A DNA stretch of 64,000 nt, taken from assembly GCA_021819035.1 (NCBI GenBank), contig JAKASL010000002.1, positions 62,001 to 126,000 of the forward strand, given 5' to 3'. Under the pieces are notes generated by a model that worked only from the letters and a program-made list of their open reading frames with translations, was not told the DNA's origin and ran no database searches. Position 1 is the first letter of the stretch; every line of letters starts with the position of its first letter. The DNA is from an archaeon. Lineage in GTDB: Archaea; Thermoproteota; Nitrososphaeria; Nitrososphaerales; Gagatemarchaeaceae. The translations under genes and the position numbers were made by a program. This document shows, piece by piece, positions 35,629 through 44,294 of the stretch.

Positions 35629-36987
35629 TTGGTGAACGACAAGTTCGAGAGGTACGTCGACGACAACATAGACGCTTTCGCGAGGGACATCATCCGCCTC
35701 GCCTCACAGAGGAGCGTTTCTGCCAGGAACGAGGGAATCGAGGAGTGCGCGACGCTTGTCGAGTCCATGCTGAAGGAGATAGGCGCCGAGACTAAGATGC
35801 TGAGGGTGGACGGGGCTCCCCCCCTGGTATTCGGGGAGCTGAAGGCGAAGAAGCCCGGCAAGACGGTCATGTTCTACAACCACTACGACGTCCAGCCGGA
35901 GGAGCCGCTGGAGCTCTGGAAGTCCCCTCCGTTCAAGCCGGAGACCAGGGAAGGGGCGATCTATGGGAGGGGGGTCTCCGATGACAAGGGCGAGCTGGTG
36001 GCCAGGCTCAAGATAGCGGAGGCCTACGTCAAGACCCAGGGCGGGCCGCCATGCGACCTGAAGTTCTTCTTCGAAGGTGAGGAGGAGACAGGGAGCGTCC
36101 ACCTCGGCGAGTACATAGAGAAGTACGGCGACCTCTTCAACGCCGACGCCGTCATCTGGGAATATGGGACCGTCGACACGGGAGGCACCCCCAAGGTCAC
36201 CCTCGGCGTGAAGGGGATAATCTATCTGGAGCTCGTGATCCGCTCCCTGTCCCAAGACGCGCACAGCAGCCTTGCCGCCGCACTCCCCAGCGCCCCATGG
36301 AGGATGGTGAAGCTGCTGAACACGCTGAAGGACGAGAACGAAAGGATAACGGTCCCCGGCTGGTACGACGACGTCTCCACCCTCTCTGAGGACGAACTGC
36401 AGGTCCTGCAGATGATGCCCTTCGACGGGAGAGGGCTCAGGAGCGGGTATGGCGCGGCCGGGTTCGTCGGAGGGATGACAGACGACCAGGCGAAGAAGGC
36501 CCTCGTCCAACGACCCACTGGGAACATCGCCGGCATCTGGGCCGGCTACACAGGCCCTGGCTCCAAGACCGTCCTCCCGAAAGAGATTCACGTCAAGATG
36601 GACTTCCGGCTCGTCCCTGAGCAGGACCCGGACGACCTGCTCAAGAAACTCAGGAAGCACCTAGACGGCAACGGTTTCTCGGACGTGGAGGTCAAGGTCG
36701 AGAGCATGGAACCGGCCGCAAGGACGTCGTACAAGCACCCCTTCGCCCAGGCCGCGATCGCGGCTGCCGAGCACGTCTATGGAAAGAGGCCCATAGTGCA
36801 ACTGGGCTCACCGGGTACCGGTCCCCTCTACCTGTTCACCCGGAAGTACAACATGCCTTCGGTTGACATCGGGGTGTCAGGCGAAGACGGCGGGATACAC
36901 GCCCCCAACGAGAACCTGAAGCTGGAGAACCTAAGGAGGGGAATCCTCTGGATCGCAGAGACGATAGAACGGTTCGTCGCATCCTAG
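35629..36987 (+). CDS. M20 family metallopeptidase (dipeptidase/ArgE-DapE-like)
   Basis: 452 residues. Metal ligands are visible as NHYDVQPEEP near residue 84 (His, Asp), YGRGVSDDKGEL near residue 117 (bridging Asp), FFEGEEETGS near residue 147 (Glu-Glu) and a late HAPNEN (His). An inserted dimerisation domain lies between. The LWKSPPFKP element is usual in the CPG2/carnosinase-like branch; a dipeptide or acyl-amino acid substrate is likely. TTG at 35629 or GTG at 35632 may start it. No neighbour tells the substrate. Confidence 0.92.
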   Translation: MVNDKFERYVDDNIDAFARDIIRLASQRSVSARNEGIEECATLVESMLKEIGAETKMLRVDGAPPLVFGELKAKKPGKTVMFYNHYDVQPEEPLELWKSPPFKPETREGAIYGRGVSDDKGELVARLKIAEAYVKTQGGPPCDLKFFFEGEEETGSVHLGEYIEKYGDLFNADAVIWEYGTVDTGGTPKVTLGVKGIIYLELVIRSLSQDAHSSLAAALPSAPWRMVKLLNTLKDENERITVPGWYDDVSTLSEDELQVLQMMPFDGRGLRSGYGAAGFVGGMTDDQAKKALVQRPTGNIAGIWAGYTGPGSKTVLPKEIHVKMDFRLVPEQDPDDLLKKLRKHLDGNGFSDVEVKVESMEPAARTSYKHPFAQAAIAAAEHVYGKRPIVQLGSPGTGPLYLFTRKYNMPSVDIGVSGEDGGIHAPNENLKLENLRRGILWIAETIERFVAS

Positions 36988-37047
36988 CGTGGACCGCGCT
37001 CACCTGATGCGCTCGCCTCATAAAGACCCGCCCCCGGCCCTTTGGGT

Positions 37048-38172
37048 GTGAAGGCGGCGGTTCTAGGGTCCGGGATGATGGGCTCGGTGATAGCGCTGGA
37101 CCTCGCGAAGTCCGAGGGCGTAGACGAGGTGGTCGTCGCGGACATCGACGAAGCGAGGCTGGATGCGCTGAAGAAGCGCGCCCCCGGGAAGAAGCTGTCC
37201 GTGGAGACCCTCGACATCATGCAGCGAGACAGGGTGGTGCCGTTCCTGAAACGCTTCGACGTTGCCGCGTCGGCGCTCCCTCACGGCGTCGTCCACCAGT
37301 CCGACCTCGCGGCGGTGGAGGCAGGCTCTAGGATGGTCAACATAGCGTTCGAAGACGATCAGATGGAGCTCGACGGGCCAGCCCGGGGGTCTGGAGCCAT
37401 CCTGATCCCCGGGTGCGGCGTCGCCCCTGGCCTAGGAGGGATACTGCTCGCCGACGCCGTCGTGGAGATGGGGGGAGCTGACGAAGGGCACATATTGGTG
37501 GGGGGCCTCCCCCAGGAGCCCAGCCCCCCGTTCGGCTACAAGCTGGTCTTCTCGATCGTGGGGCTGCTGCGGGAGTACACCGACGACGCGAGGGTCGTGA
37601 GGGACGGGAAGTGGGCGAAGGTCAAGCCATTCTCGACGGTCGAGACGTACCGGTTCCCGCAGCCGATAGGGGAGCTCGAAGGGTTCTGCACCGACGGATT
37701 GGCGAGCCTCATCTACACCATGAAGGGGCTGAGGGTGCTCGACGAGATAACCCTGAGGCGGCCAGGGCACGCCGAGAAGATGAATCTGCTCCTGGAGTCT
37801 GGCTTCTTCTCGCGCGAGAAGGTCAAGGCAGGAGGGGTCGAAGTCTCTCCACTCGAAGTGTCCTGGGCCGTCCTCGGGAAGAAGCTCGCCGAGGGGGGGC
37901 CGAAGGACTTCACAGTGATGAGGGTGATCGCAAGGAGGCCGGGGAAGGAGATAATCTACGACTTGGTGGACTGGTACGACGAGGAGAACCTGGTCACGTC
38001 GATGGGGAAGACCACAGGCTACACAGGCTCCATTGTGGCCCAGATGCTCGGGAAGGACAAGGTGAGAGGGAGCGGGGTGATACCCCCCGAGAAGGCGGTG
38101 ACTGGTCCGATGGTCGACGAGCTCCTATCCGAGCTCGCGAAGCGCGGGGTCTACTTCAGGAAGCGCTGCTGA
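37048..38172 (+). CDS. Saccharopine dehydrogenase-like oxidoreductase
   Basis: About 374 residues. N-terminal Rossmann motif AVLGSGMMGSVIALDL and the VADIDEARLDAL acidic stretch bind NAD(P); then SALPHGVVHQSDLAAVEAG and PGCGVAPGLGGILL, typical of the saccharopine dehydrogenase/lysine-oxidoreductase-like family, with its C-terminal domain. True substrate not known. GTG at 37048 (frame opens at 37042) is preferred because CTCATAAAGACC (37016-37027) lies about 26 bp upstream, and the Rossmann strand begins at residue 3. Confidence 0.87.
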   Translation: MKAAVLGSGMMGSVIALDLAKSEGVDEVVVADIDEARLDALKKRAPGKKLSVETLDIMQRDRVVPFLKRFDVAASALPHGVVHQSDLAAVEAGSRMVNIAFEDDQMELDGPARGSGAILIPGCGVAPGLGGILLADAVVEMGGADEGHILVGGLPQEPSPPFGYKLVFSIVGLLREYTDDARVVRDGKWAKVKPFSTVETYRFPQPIGELEGFCTDGLASLIYTMKGLRVLDEITLRRPGHAEKMNLLLESGFFSREKVKAGGVEVSPLEVSWAVLGKKLAEGGPKDFTVMRVIARRPGKEIIYDLVDWYDEENLVTSMGKTTGYTGSIVAQMLGKDKVRGSGVIPPEKAVTGPMVDELLSELAKRGVYFRKRC

Positions 38173-38238
38173 CCCTTCGGACTGCAAGGGGTCGAAGAGA
38201 ACCAACGCTTACATGGCCGCGGCGGGGCGCACCGTCAG

Positions 38239-39738
38239 TTGCAGAACGGACAGGCGGGGGGCGTCGAAGGTGGCGTGGTCTCCGGAGCGCACGCCGCCGA
38301 CGCAGTCCACCACTACGAGGCCCTCGCGCTTGCCATCGTAATGTTGGGGGTCCTGATGAGCGCCGTGGACACCACCGCGGTTGTGCTCGGGCTACCTGTG
38401 ATGATCCAGGACCTCCACTCCAACGTCATCAGCATGATCTGGGTCATAATGGCGTACCTCCTCGTCATCACCGTCTTCGGGACCCAGGTGGGGAAGCTCG
38501 GAGACATCTTCGGCAGGGTCCGGATGTACAACGTAGGGTTCGCTGTGTTCACAGCGGGGTCTTTCCTATGCGGGTTCTCCGCCAGCGGCCCAGAGCTGAT
38601 CGGATTCAGGGTCCTGCAGGGGGCCGGAGGGGCCCTGATATCGTCCAACAGCGGTGCGATCATAGCAGACACCTTCTCAGAGCACAGAAGGGGGAGGGCG
38701 TTCGGGATCACGGGGTTCGGCTACTCGGCAGGCGCGATCCTGGGGATACTCGTCGGGGGAGCGCTCGTGACGTTCCTGAGCTGGAGGTACATCTTCTTCA
38801 TCAACATCCCCATAGGAATCGTGGCCACGCTTGCCGGGTACTTCATTCTGAGGGAGGGCCCAGACAGGTCGAAGGGGACAGTCGACTTCCTCGGGATGGG
38901 TTTCTTTGGGCTTGGGCTCGCGATCTTCCTCGTGGCCCTCACCGACGTCTCGGGCTCGGGCCTGACGCTGAGCTCTGAGGCGGAGCTGGTGGGAGCCATC
39001 CCCCTGCTCGCTGCCTTTGTGCTCTGGGAGAGGCGCTCCAGGTCGCCGCTCCTGGACCTCAGCCTTCTCCGCCGGCGGGTCCTCACCGCCTCGATGCTGG
39101 CTGCCTTCTTCCAGTCGCTGGCCAGCTTCGCCGTGCTGTTCTTGGTGATCATGTACCTCCAGGGGCCGCGCGGCCTCACCCCCTGGGATGCCTCGCTCTA
39201 CCTGATACCCGGGTATATCCTCGGAGGGGGAGTCGCGCCCTTCTCCGGGAGGCTCTCTGACAGATACGGCGCCAGGGTGGTCGCCTCTCTGGGGCTCCTC
39301 CTGCAGGCAGGAGGGATACTGACATACTCCACGCTCGGGATTGGGTCCCCCCTCTACGTTGTGGTCCTAGCGTCGGTGCTGAACGGGGCCGGTTCGAGCA
39401 CCTACTACCCTGCGAACAACAGCGCAGTGATGGCCAACGCGCCGAGGCGGGCGTATGGGATGGCGTCCGGGCTGCTCAGGACGTTCTCTAACGTGGGGAT
39501 GGTCTGCAGCTTCGCGGTCGCGCTGCTCTTCGCGTCCTTGGCAGTCCCGCGGCGGGTGGCCTTCGAGATTTTCCTAGGGGTTGCGCGGATTTCAGGGCCC
39601 CTGTCCCAGGCCTTTGTCGACGGGCTGCACTCGGCGATGATCGCGTCCATCGCGCTGCTGGGCGTGGCCGTGGTCCTGTCCGCCCTCAGAGGAAGGGAGG
39701 CCCGCACAGAGTCGGGCGGAGCGAGGCCTGAAGCCTAG
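38239..39738 (+). CDS. MFS transporter, DHA2 (14-helix) type
   Basis: 499 residues with about 14 hydrophobic helices. The first helix has SAVDTTAVVLGLPVMIQDL, near the D1 motif of DHA drug:proton antiporters; motif A reads GKLGDIFGRVRMYN near residue 92; motif C-like GYSAGAILGILVGGAL near residue 158. Most likely a proton-driven exporter of a small organic molecule. TTG at 38239 has GCTTACATGG near 38206-38215, 27 bp upstream. Stands alone. Confidence 0.9.
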   Translation: MQNGQAGGVEGGVVSGAHAADAVHHYEALALAIVMLGVLMSAVDTTAVVLGLPVMIQDLHSNVISMIWVIMAYLLVITVFGTQVGKLGDIFGRVRMYNVGFAVFTAGSFLCGFSASGPELIGFRVLQGAGGALISSNSGAIIADTFSEHRRGRAFGITGFGYSAGAILGILVGGALVTFLSWRYIFFINIPIGIVATLAGYFILREGPDRSKGTVDFLGMGFFGLGLAIFLVALTDVSGSGLTLSSEAELVGAIPLLAAFVLWERRSRSPLLDLSLLRRRVLTASMLAAFFQSLASFAVLFLVIMYLQGPRGLTPWDASLYLIPGYILGGGVAPFSGRLSDRYGARVVASLGLLLQAGGILTYSTLGIGSPLYVVVLASVLNGAGSSTYYPANNSAVMANAPRRAYGMASGLLRTFSNVGMVCSFAVALLFASLAVPRRVAFEIFLGVARISGPLSQAFVDGLHSAMIASIALLGVAVVLSALRGREARTESGGARPEA

Positions 39739-39831
39739 GCATCAGAGGCACCGCGGCCAGGCTCGACCGCCAGACGCTCCCGCCTCTGTCAGGAAGCGCC
39801 CGGGGGGCTCCCGGGCCTTCCGCCCCGTGGG

Positions 39832-40584
39832 TCAGGATTTCTTCAGCGCCCTCGAACCCGAGATTGTGAAGCCGCTCCTGTACACGGCCCCGGAGACCGG
39901 CTCAATCTTTCCCACGTCCAGGCTCGTCCGCAGCTCTCCGTCCCCGAGCCAGACGTCAGTCACCCTGAAGTTCGACTTGAGCACCTCGACCGGCTCGTCC
40001 ACGCTCTGCTGGCTCTCGTCTGTCCGCGGGTATTTTCTCATCCCGAAGGTAGGACCGAAGCTTGGAAGTTCGGAAGCGGCCCCCTGCCTCTTCACGGCCA
40101 CCTTCAGGGACAGCACCTGGTCTGGGCCCTTGACGCAGAACCCCCCGAAGCGGCTCCCCTCGGACACAGGCCCCATCCCCGGGTTAAGCGGGTGGAGCTT
40201 CGTCACCGAGATCCTGTCGGCGAGGCGCTTTTGGTAGCCGTTGAGGAGCCCTCTCAGGAGGGACCACTCGGTGGTCACCCACATCACAGGGAAGTAAGTC
40301 CCCGGCCGCGCCGCGTACTTGCACTTCACTCCTATCGCGGCTTCGTGGTACAGCGTCCTGTCCGGCCGGTCGGACGCCATCTCAAGGGCGGAGTCGGCGA
40401 CCGAGACTATCTCGCAGACGTAGCCCAGGCAGAGGCCGTCGGCGACCTCGAAGGGCTCAGGGACGATGTTTGCAAGCGCGTGCCTTTCCGCCCTGAAGTA
40501 GACGGTGACGTAATCCGCCCCGTAGTGCCAAGGGCCCTCCTCTATGGCAGAAGTCTTGCCGGGGGAGAGGGGGTGGTCGAGCAC
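39832..40584 (-). CDS. Acetoacetate decarboxylase family protein
   Basis: About 250 residues from GTG 40584. Decarboxylase family (ADC fold): EGPWHYGADYVTVYFRAE near the start, GLCLGYVCEIVSVADS, then YHEAAIGVKCKYAARPGTYFPVMWV, and the LGDGELR segment near the end. The reading frame runs to 40782, but the conserved part begins only near 40580, and CCTTTTTTACC (40606-40616) gives the leaderless distance to GTG 40584. Divergent from the fumarylacetoacetate-hydrolase-like gene, so probably part of the same aromatic pathway rather than acetone formation. Catalytic lysine not assigned with confidence. Confidence 0.85.
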   Translation of the reverse strand: MLDHPLSPGKTSAIEEGPWHYGADYVTVYFRAERHALANIVPEPFEVADGLCLGYVCEIVSVADSALEMASDRPDRTLYHEAAIGVKCKYAARPGTYFPVMWVTTEWSLLRGLLNGYQKRLADRISVTKLHPLNPGMGPVSEGSRFGGFCVKGPDQVLSLKVAVKRQGAASELPSFGPTFGMRKYPRTDESQQSVDEPVEVLKSNFRVTDVWLGDGELRTSLDVGKIEPVSGAVYRSGFTISGSRALKKS

Positions 40585-40603
40585 GAGGATGCGGAGGGGG
40601 TCA

Positions 40604-40617
40604 AAGGTAAAAAAGGT
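40604..40617. promoter_or_regulatory. Shared TATA for two divergent leaderless genes
   Basis: AAGGTAAAAAAGG is the only A/T-rich stretch in the 52 bases between the two start codons. It is centred about 26-27 bp from GTG 40584 on the minus strand and from ATG 40637 on the plus strand. Both distances match the leaderless spacing used elsewhere in this window, so one box seems to direct transcription both ways. Confidence 0.6.
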
Positions 40618-40636
40618 TGGGCGGCGCGCGGGGACC

Positions 40637-41542
40637 ATGAGATTCTGTACTTTCACCCTCCCCATGGAAGGGGGGAGGAGCCGCAGGGCGGGGCTCGTCG
40701 CGGACGAGACGGTCTTCGAGATCGATGGGTCCAGACCGCTGGACCAGGTCATAGCCGAGGGGAGGTGGAGAGACGTGATCACGAAGAAGACTTACGGTCT
40801 GTCCGACGTGATGCTCCATGCGCCTGTGTCGCGCCCGGGAAAGATACTCGCGGCGATAGTCAACACCAGCGGCATGCTCGGCGGGTCGGACATAACGCTC
40901 GACAGGCCGAGGGTCGACATGAAGGCGCCCAGCACGGTGGTCGGGCCAGGTACGTCGATCCGGGCAGCCCCTGGCGGGATAAGGCCGGAGGTGGAGCTGG
41001 CGGCCATCGTTGGCAAGATGATCTCCGGGGCCACAGAAGCCGAGGCGGCCGCATCCATCTTCGGATACACCATCCTGAACGATGTCACCGCCCCGAGAGA
41101 CTCCCGGGAGGACGCATACGAAGCTTACAGGCGCGACAAGTCGACCGGGGAGATCAAGAAGACGATGATGCGGGGGCCGCTGTTCAGGTCCAAGAACCAT
41201 GACACGTTCTGCCCTATGGGCCCGTGGGTGATAACCCCAGACGAGTTTGACGCTTCTGAGGGCCACCTGATGGCCACGCTCTTCAACGGCCAGCTGGTCC
41301 AGGAAGGCTCGACCTCCGAATACATCTTCGGACCGGCAAAGCTCGCATCCTATCTCTCAGGGTTCCTCACACTTGAACCAGGGGATGTCGTCTCCTGCGG
41401 GAGCGTAGGGTGGACCAAGGAAGCCATCGGGGACCGGGACCCCACCGAGTTCGTCATCTCACCAGCGGGGGGGACCCTCCAGCTCGAGATCGAGGGCCTA
41501 GGAAGCCTCGCCAACCCCGTCGCCCCCGCCTTGGACCCCTGA
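40637..41542 (+). CDS. Fumarylacetoacetate hydrolase family protein
   Basis: 301 residues from ATG 40637 (MRFCTFTLPMEGGRSRRAG). The C-terminal FAH domain shows PEVELAAIVGK near residue 117 (metal Glu), GYTILNDVTAPRDSR (metal Asp region), FRSKNHDTFCPMGPWVIT with the conserved Lys, LFNGQLVQEGST, and GDVVSCGSVGW. The family covers HpaG-type decarboxylase/isomerases and hydrolases of aromatic ring-cleavage products, which fits the HpaB and extradiol dioxygenase genes 1-3 kb away. Upstream frame to 40544 is ignored because the TATA at 40604-40617 would lie inside it. Confidence 0.9.
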   Translation: MRFCTFTLPMEGGRSRRAGLVADETVFEIDGSRPLDQVIAEGRWRDVITKKTYGLSDVMLHAPVSRPGKILAAIVNTSGMLGGSDITLDRPRVDMKAPSTVVGPGTSIRAAPGGIRPEVELAAIVGKMISGATEAEAAASIFGYTILNDVTAPRDSREDAYEAYRRDKSTGEIKKTMMRGPLFRSKNHDTFCPMGPWVITPDEFDASEGHLMATLFNGQLVQEGSTSEYIFGPAKLASYLSGFLTLEPGDVVSCGSVGWTKEAIGDRDPTEFVISPAGGTLQLEIEGLGSLANPVAPALDP

Positions 41543-42799
41543 CCCCGGGCTGACGGGGGGTCTCGAGTTCCAATAAATGACGTAGACCGCGACGACGGAA
41601 GCGGCCGTCGTGATGATCGCGAAGGCGAACAGGCCGGCGTCCCCCAGCCACCCCTGGATCAAGCCGCCGGGGAGGGGTCCGAAGCTCCATAGGGTGGAGT
41701 TTACCAGCGAGAAGACGCCCATGTACTCGGCCGTCCGCCCCTCAGGCGCTATCTTGCTCACCCAGCTTAGCATCGCGGGGCTCAGGAGCCCGAAACCCAT
41801 GGAGTAGATGATCCGTGCGGGGACGAGCTCTGGCCAGGCACCCGAGGCGACGTAGATGGCCAGCGCAACGCCTACGGTCAATGTCCCGTATATGTATCCT
41901 CGAATCTCCCCCAAGGTGTCGACCTTGCTTCCCAGCTTCGTCGCCAGGAGGGCGGTGGTCCCCAGCCCAGCGACAGCTATCAGGCTGACCTCGAAGTAGT
42001 TGGCGCCCAGGAAGTAGGCATAGGCCCCGATGAAGGCCGTGACCGCCCCCGTCCCGATGGCCCTGATGGAGGTGGCGAAGGAGAAGACAACCACGCCCTT
42101 CATCTCTCTGAGAGGGCGGCGGGACATCGAAGGCTTCACTGTGCTCTCTGGGAGCGCGAAGACGAGCAGCAGCAGGTCTGCCACGATGAAGAACCCGACG
42201 AGGTAGAAGATTGCGTCGATGCCGACGTATTCCGAGACCAGCCCCGCCGCGACAACCCCGACTATTGAGCCCAAGGCGCCCACCTGGCTGAGGAAGCCGT
42301 ACCCCCGTCCGCGGTCCCTGGAAGCGGTGACGTCGGCCACGTAGGCCTGAAGGGCGGTGCTCCCGACCGATAGGACAGCCTCCCCGATGAGGAAGGACGC
42401 GCTGATGGCGATGAAACCGCCGAGGAATGGGATGAGTACGAAGAAGGGGAGAGACGCGGCCTCGGATATGATGAGGAGGAGCCGCCTCCGCCCCATCCGA
42501 TCTGAGAGCCGGCCGGCGAACGGCCCGGTCAGGCTGGCCGCCACGTAAGCCGCGGAGAAGGCGGTGAGGGCGGCAGCCACCGATACTCCGTCCTTCTCGA
42601 CGACGTAGAGGACGAAGAACACGGTGAAAAGGCTCGATCGGTTGTTGGAGAGCATCTGGTAGAGAGAGAGTATCAGGAGGGTGCGGCCCCCAGATCCACG
42701 CGCGGGGCTGGCTTGGACTGCAGTGGGGGGGCCCGTCAATCGGGGTCTCAAGAAGGCGCCCGGGGTTCTGCGCTTAAGGGTTCCATCGTCCCGCCGCAA
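41498..42799 (-). CDS. MFS transporter, 12-helix type
   Basis: 433 residues. The first ~38 residues are basic and non-hydrophobic, then about 12 membrane helices. Motif A reads GRLSDRMGRRRLLL near residue 99. The TTG start at 42799 is the first available; no TATA stands at the right distance, so translation may start further in (TTG codons near residues 18 and 22, or ATG near residue 49, which is too late). The end overlaps the FAH gene by 45 bases. Placed between FAH and HpaB genes, it may import or export an aromatic acid. Confidence 0.87.
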   Translation of the reverse strand: MRRDDGTLKRRTPGAFLRPRLTGPPTAVQASPARGSGGRTLLILSLYQMLSNNRSSLFTVFFVLYVVEKDGVSVAAALTAFSAAYVAASLTGPFAGRLSDRMGRRRLLLIISEAASLPFFVLIPFLGGFIAISASFLIGEAVLSVGSTALQAYVADVTASRDRGRGYGFLSQVGALGSIVGVVAAGLVSEYVGIDAIFYLVGFFIVADLLLLVFALPESTVKPSMSRRPLREMKGVVVFSFATSIRAIGTGAVTAFIGAYAYFLGANYFEVSLIAVAGLGTTALLATKLGSKVDTLGEIRGYIYGTLTVGVALAIYVASGAWPELVPARIIYSMGFGLLSPAMLSWVSKIAPEGRTAEYMGVFSLVNSTLWSFGPLPGGLIQGWLGDAGLFAFAIITTAASVVAVYVIYWNSRPPVSPGSGVQGGGDGVGEAS

Positions 42800-42840
42800 A
42801 GATTCAATTAGAATGCGGCCGGCGGTCTCCCGAGGAAGGG

Positions 42841-44289
42841 ATGGGAGCCAAGAGCGGGAAGGAGTTCCTCCAGCGGCTCGACTCGACCCCCCGTGAGGTG
42901 TGGTACGGGGGACAGAAGATCACCAGGGACGTATCACACCATCCGGCGTTCAGGGGCGTGGCCAGGTCCATCGCAGCGCTCTACGACATGCAACTGAAGC
43001 CCGAGCTTAAGGACGTCATGACCTACGAGTCCCCGGCGACCCACGAGCCGGTCGGGACGAGCTTCATGCAGCCCAGGACGATGGACGACCTGGCAAAACG
43101 GACCGCCATGATGACAGCCTGGGCCAACTACTCTGGCGGCATGATGGGTAGGACGGCGGACTACTTGAACAGCTCGATCATGGCCATGGCGGCGGCCAAG
43201 GAGTTCTTCGGGGAAGGGGAGACGGACTTCGCATCCAACATCTCGAGATACTACGAGTACGTCCGAGAGAACGACCTGATACTCACACACACGCTCATCA
43301 ACCCTCAGGCCAACAGGAGCGTCGGGCCATCGAAGCAGGCAGACCCGTTCATCGCGGCCAGGGTGGCCGACAAGACGTCGGAGGGTGTGGTGATGAGGGG
43401 CGCGAGGATGCTGGCGACGCTCCCCATTGCAGACGAGATCTTGGTCTTCCCGTCTACGCTCATCAGGTCGGGGCAGGACGACATGCCCTACTCCGTCGCG
43501 TTCGCCATCCCGGTGAGCGCCAAAGGGCTCAAGTTCGTCTGTAGGGAGTCGTTCGCGGCCGAGTCAGCCTACGACCATCCGCTCGCCTCGCGCTTCGACG
43601 AGCAGGACGCCGTGGTGGTTTTCGACGACGTCCTCGTCCCCTGGGACAGGGTCTTCATACTCGAGGATCCGGAGAGAGCAAACAGCGTCAACGACGCCAC
43701 CGGCGCCGTGGTTTTCATGGCTCATCAGGCGACGGTGAGAGAGGCGGCGAAGGCAGAGTTCATGGCAGGGTTGATGACTATGGTCGCCGAGACCATCGGG
43801 GCGGACGTCTTCCCCCAGGTGCAAGAGAGGATTGCGAACATACTCCTGACGGCGGAGACGATGAAGGCGTTCATCAGGTCGAGCGAGGCCGGGGCGAAGG
43901 TGAGCCAGTGGGGGGTGATCACCCCCGACTATGTCCCACTCAACACGGCCAGGAACCTGTGGCCCAGGCTGGCGCCTGAACTGGCCGCCGTGATGAAACA
44001 GACGGGGGCGAGCGGGCTGATGGCCATACCCCCAGAGGGGACGCTTGGCTCAGAGGCGCGGAAGGACTTCGACAGGTATTATCAGTCTAAGACGGCGGAC
44101 GCAAAGGAGAGGGTGGGGCTGTTCAAGATGGCCTGGGACGCGGTGGGGAGCTCTTTCGGAGGGAGACAGGACCTCTATGAGAGGTTCTTCTTCGGTGACC
44201 CGGTGAGGATGGCGAGCGCCTACTATGCCTGGTACGACAAGGAGCCCTACAGGCAACGGGTGAAGGAGCTCCTGCACAGGAGGGGTTGA
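42841..44289 (+). CDS. hpaB: 4-hydroxyphenylacetate 3-monooxygenase, oxygenase part
   Basis: FADH2-dependent hydroxylase that turns 4-hydroxyphenylacetate (or a similar phenol) into a catechol. 482 residues, standard length. Family features: SLDSTPREVWYGGQKI-like N-terminus, THTLINPQANRS near residue 153, a long acyl-CoA-dehydrogenase-like core and FDDVLVPWDRVF near residue 262. The fold needs reduced FAD from a partner, given by the flavin reductase at 45297. ATG at 42841; CAATTAGAA at about 42804-42812 is a possible TATA. Overlaps the dioxygenase gene or abuts it. Confidence 0.92.
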   Translation: MGAKSGKEFLQRLDSTPREVWYGGQKITRDVSHHPAFRGVARSIAALYDMQLKPELKDVMTYESPATHEPVGTSFMQPRTMDDLAKRTAMMTAWANYSGGMMGRTADYLNSSIMAMAAAKEFFGEGETDFASNISRYYEYVRENDLILTHTLINPQANRSVGPSKQADPFIAARVADKTSEGVVMRGARMLATLPIADEILVFPSTLIRSGQDDMPYSVAFAIPVSAKGLKFVCRESFAAESAYDHPLASRFDEQDAVVVFDDVLVPWDRVFILEDPERANSVNDATGAVVFMAHQATVREAAKAEFMAGLMTMVAETIGADVFPQVQERIANILLTAETMKAFIRSSEAGAKVSQWGVITPDYVPLNTARNLWPRLAPELAAVMKQTGASGLMAIPPEGTLGSEARKDFDRYYQSKTADAKERVGLFKMAWDAVGSSFGGRQDLYERFFFGDPVRMASAYYAWYDKEPYRQRVKELLHRRG

Positions 44290-44294
44290 GGAGG

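Noticed and set aside
40585-40782. N-terminal extension of the ADC-like protein
   Set aside because: Non-homologous stretch running over the FAH gene start; the shared TATA and the conserved sequence support GTG 40584.
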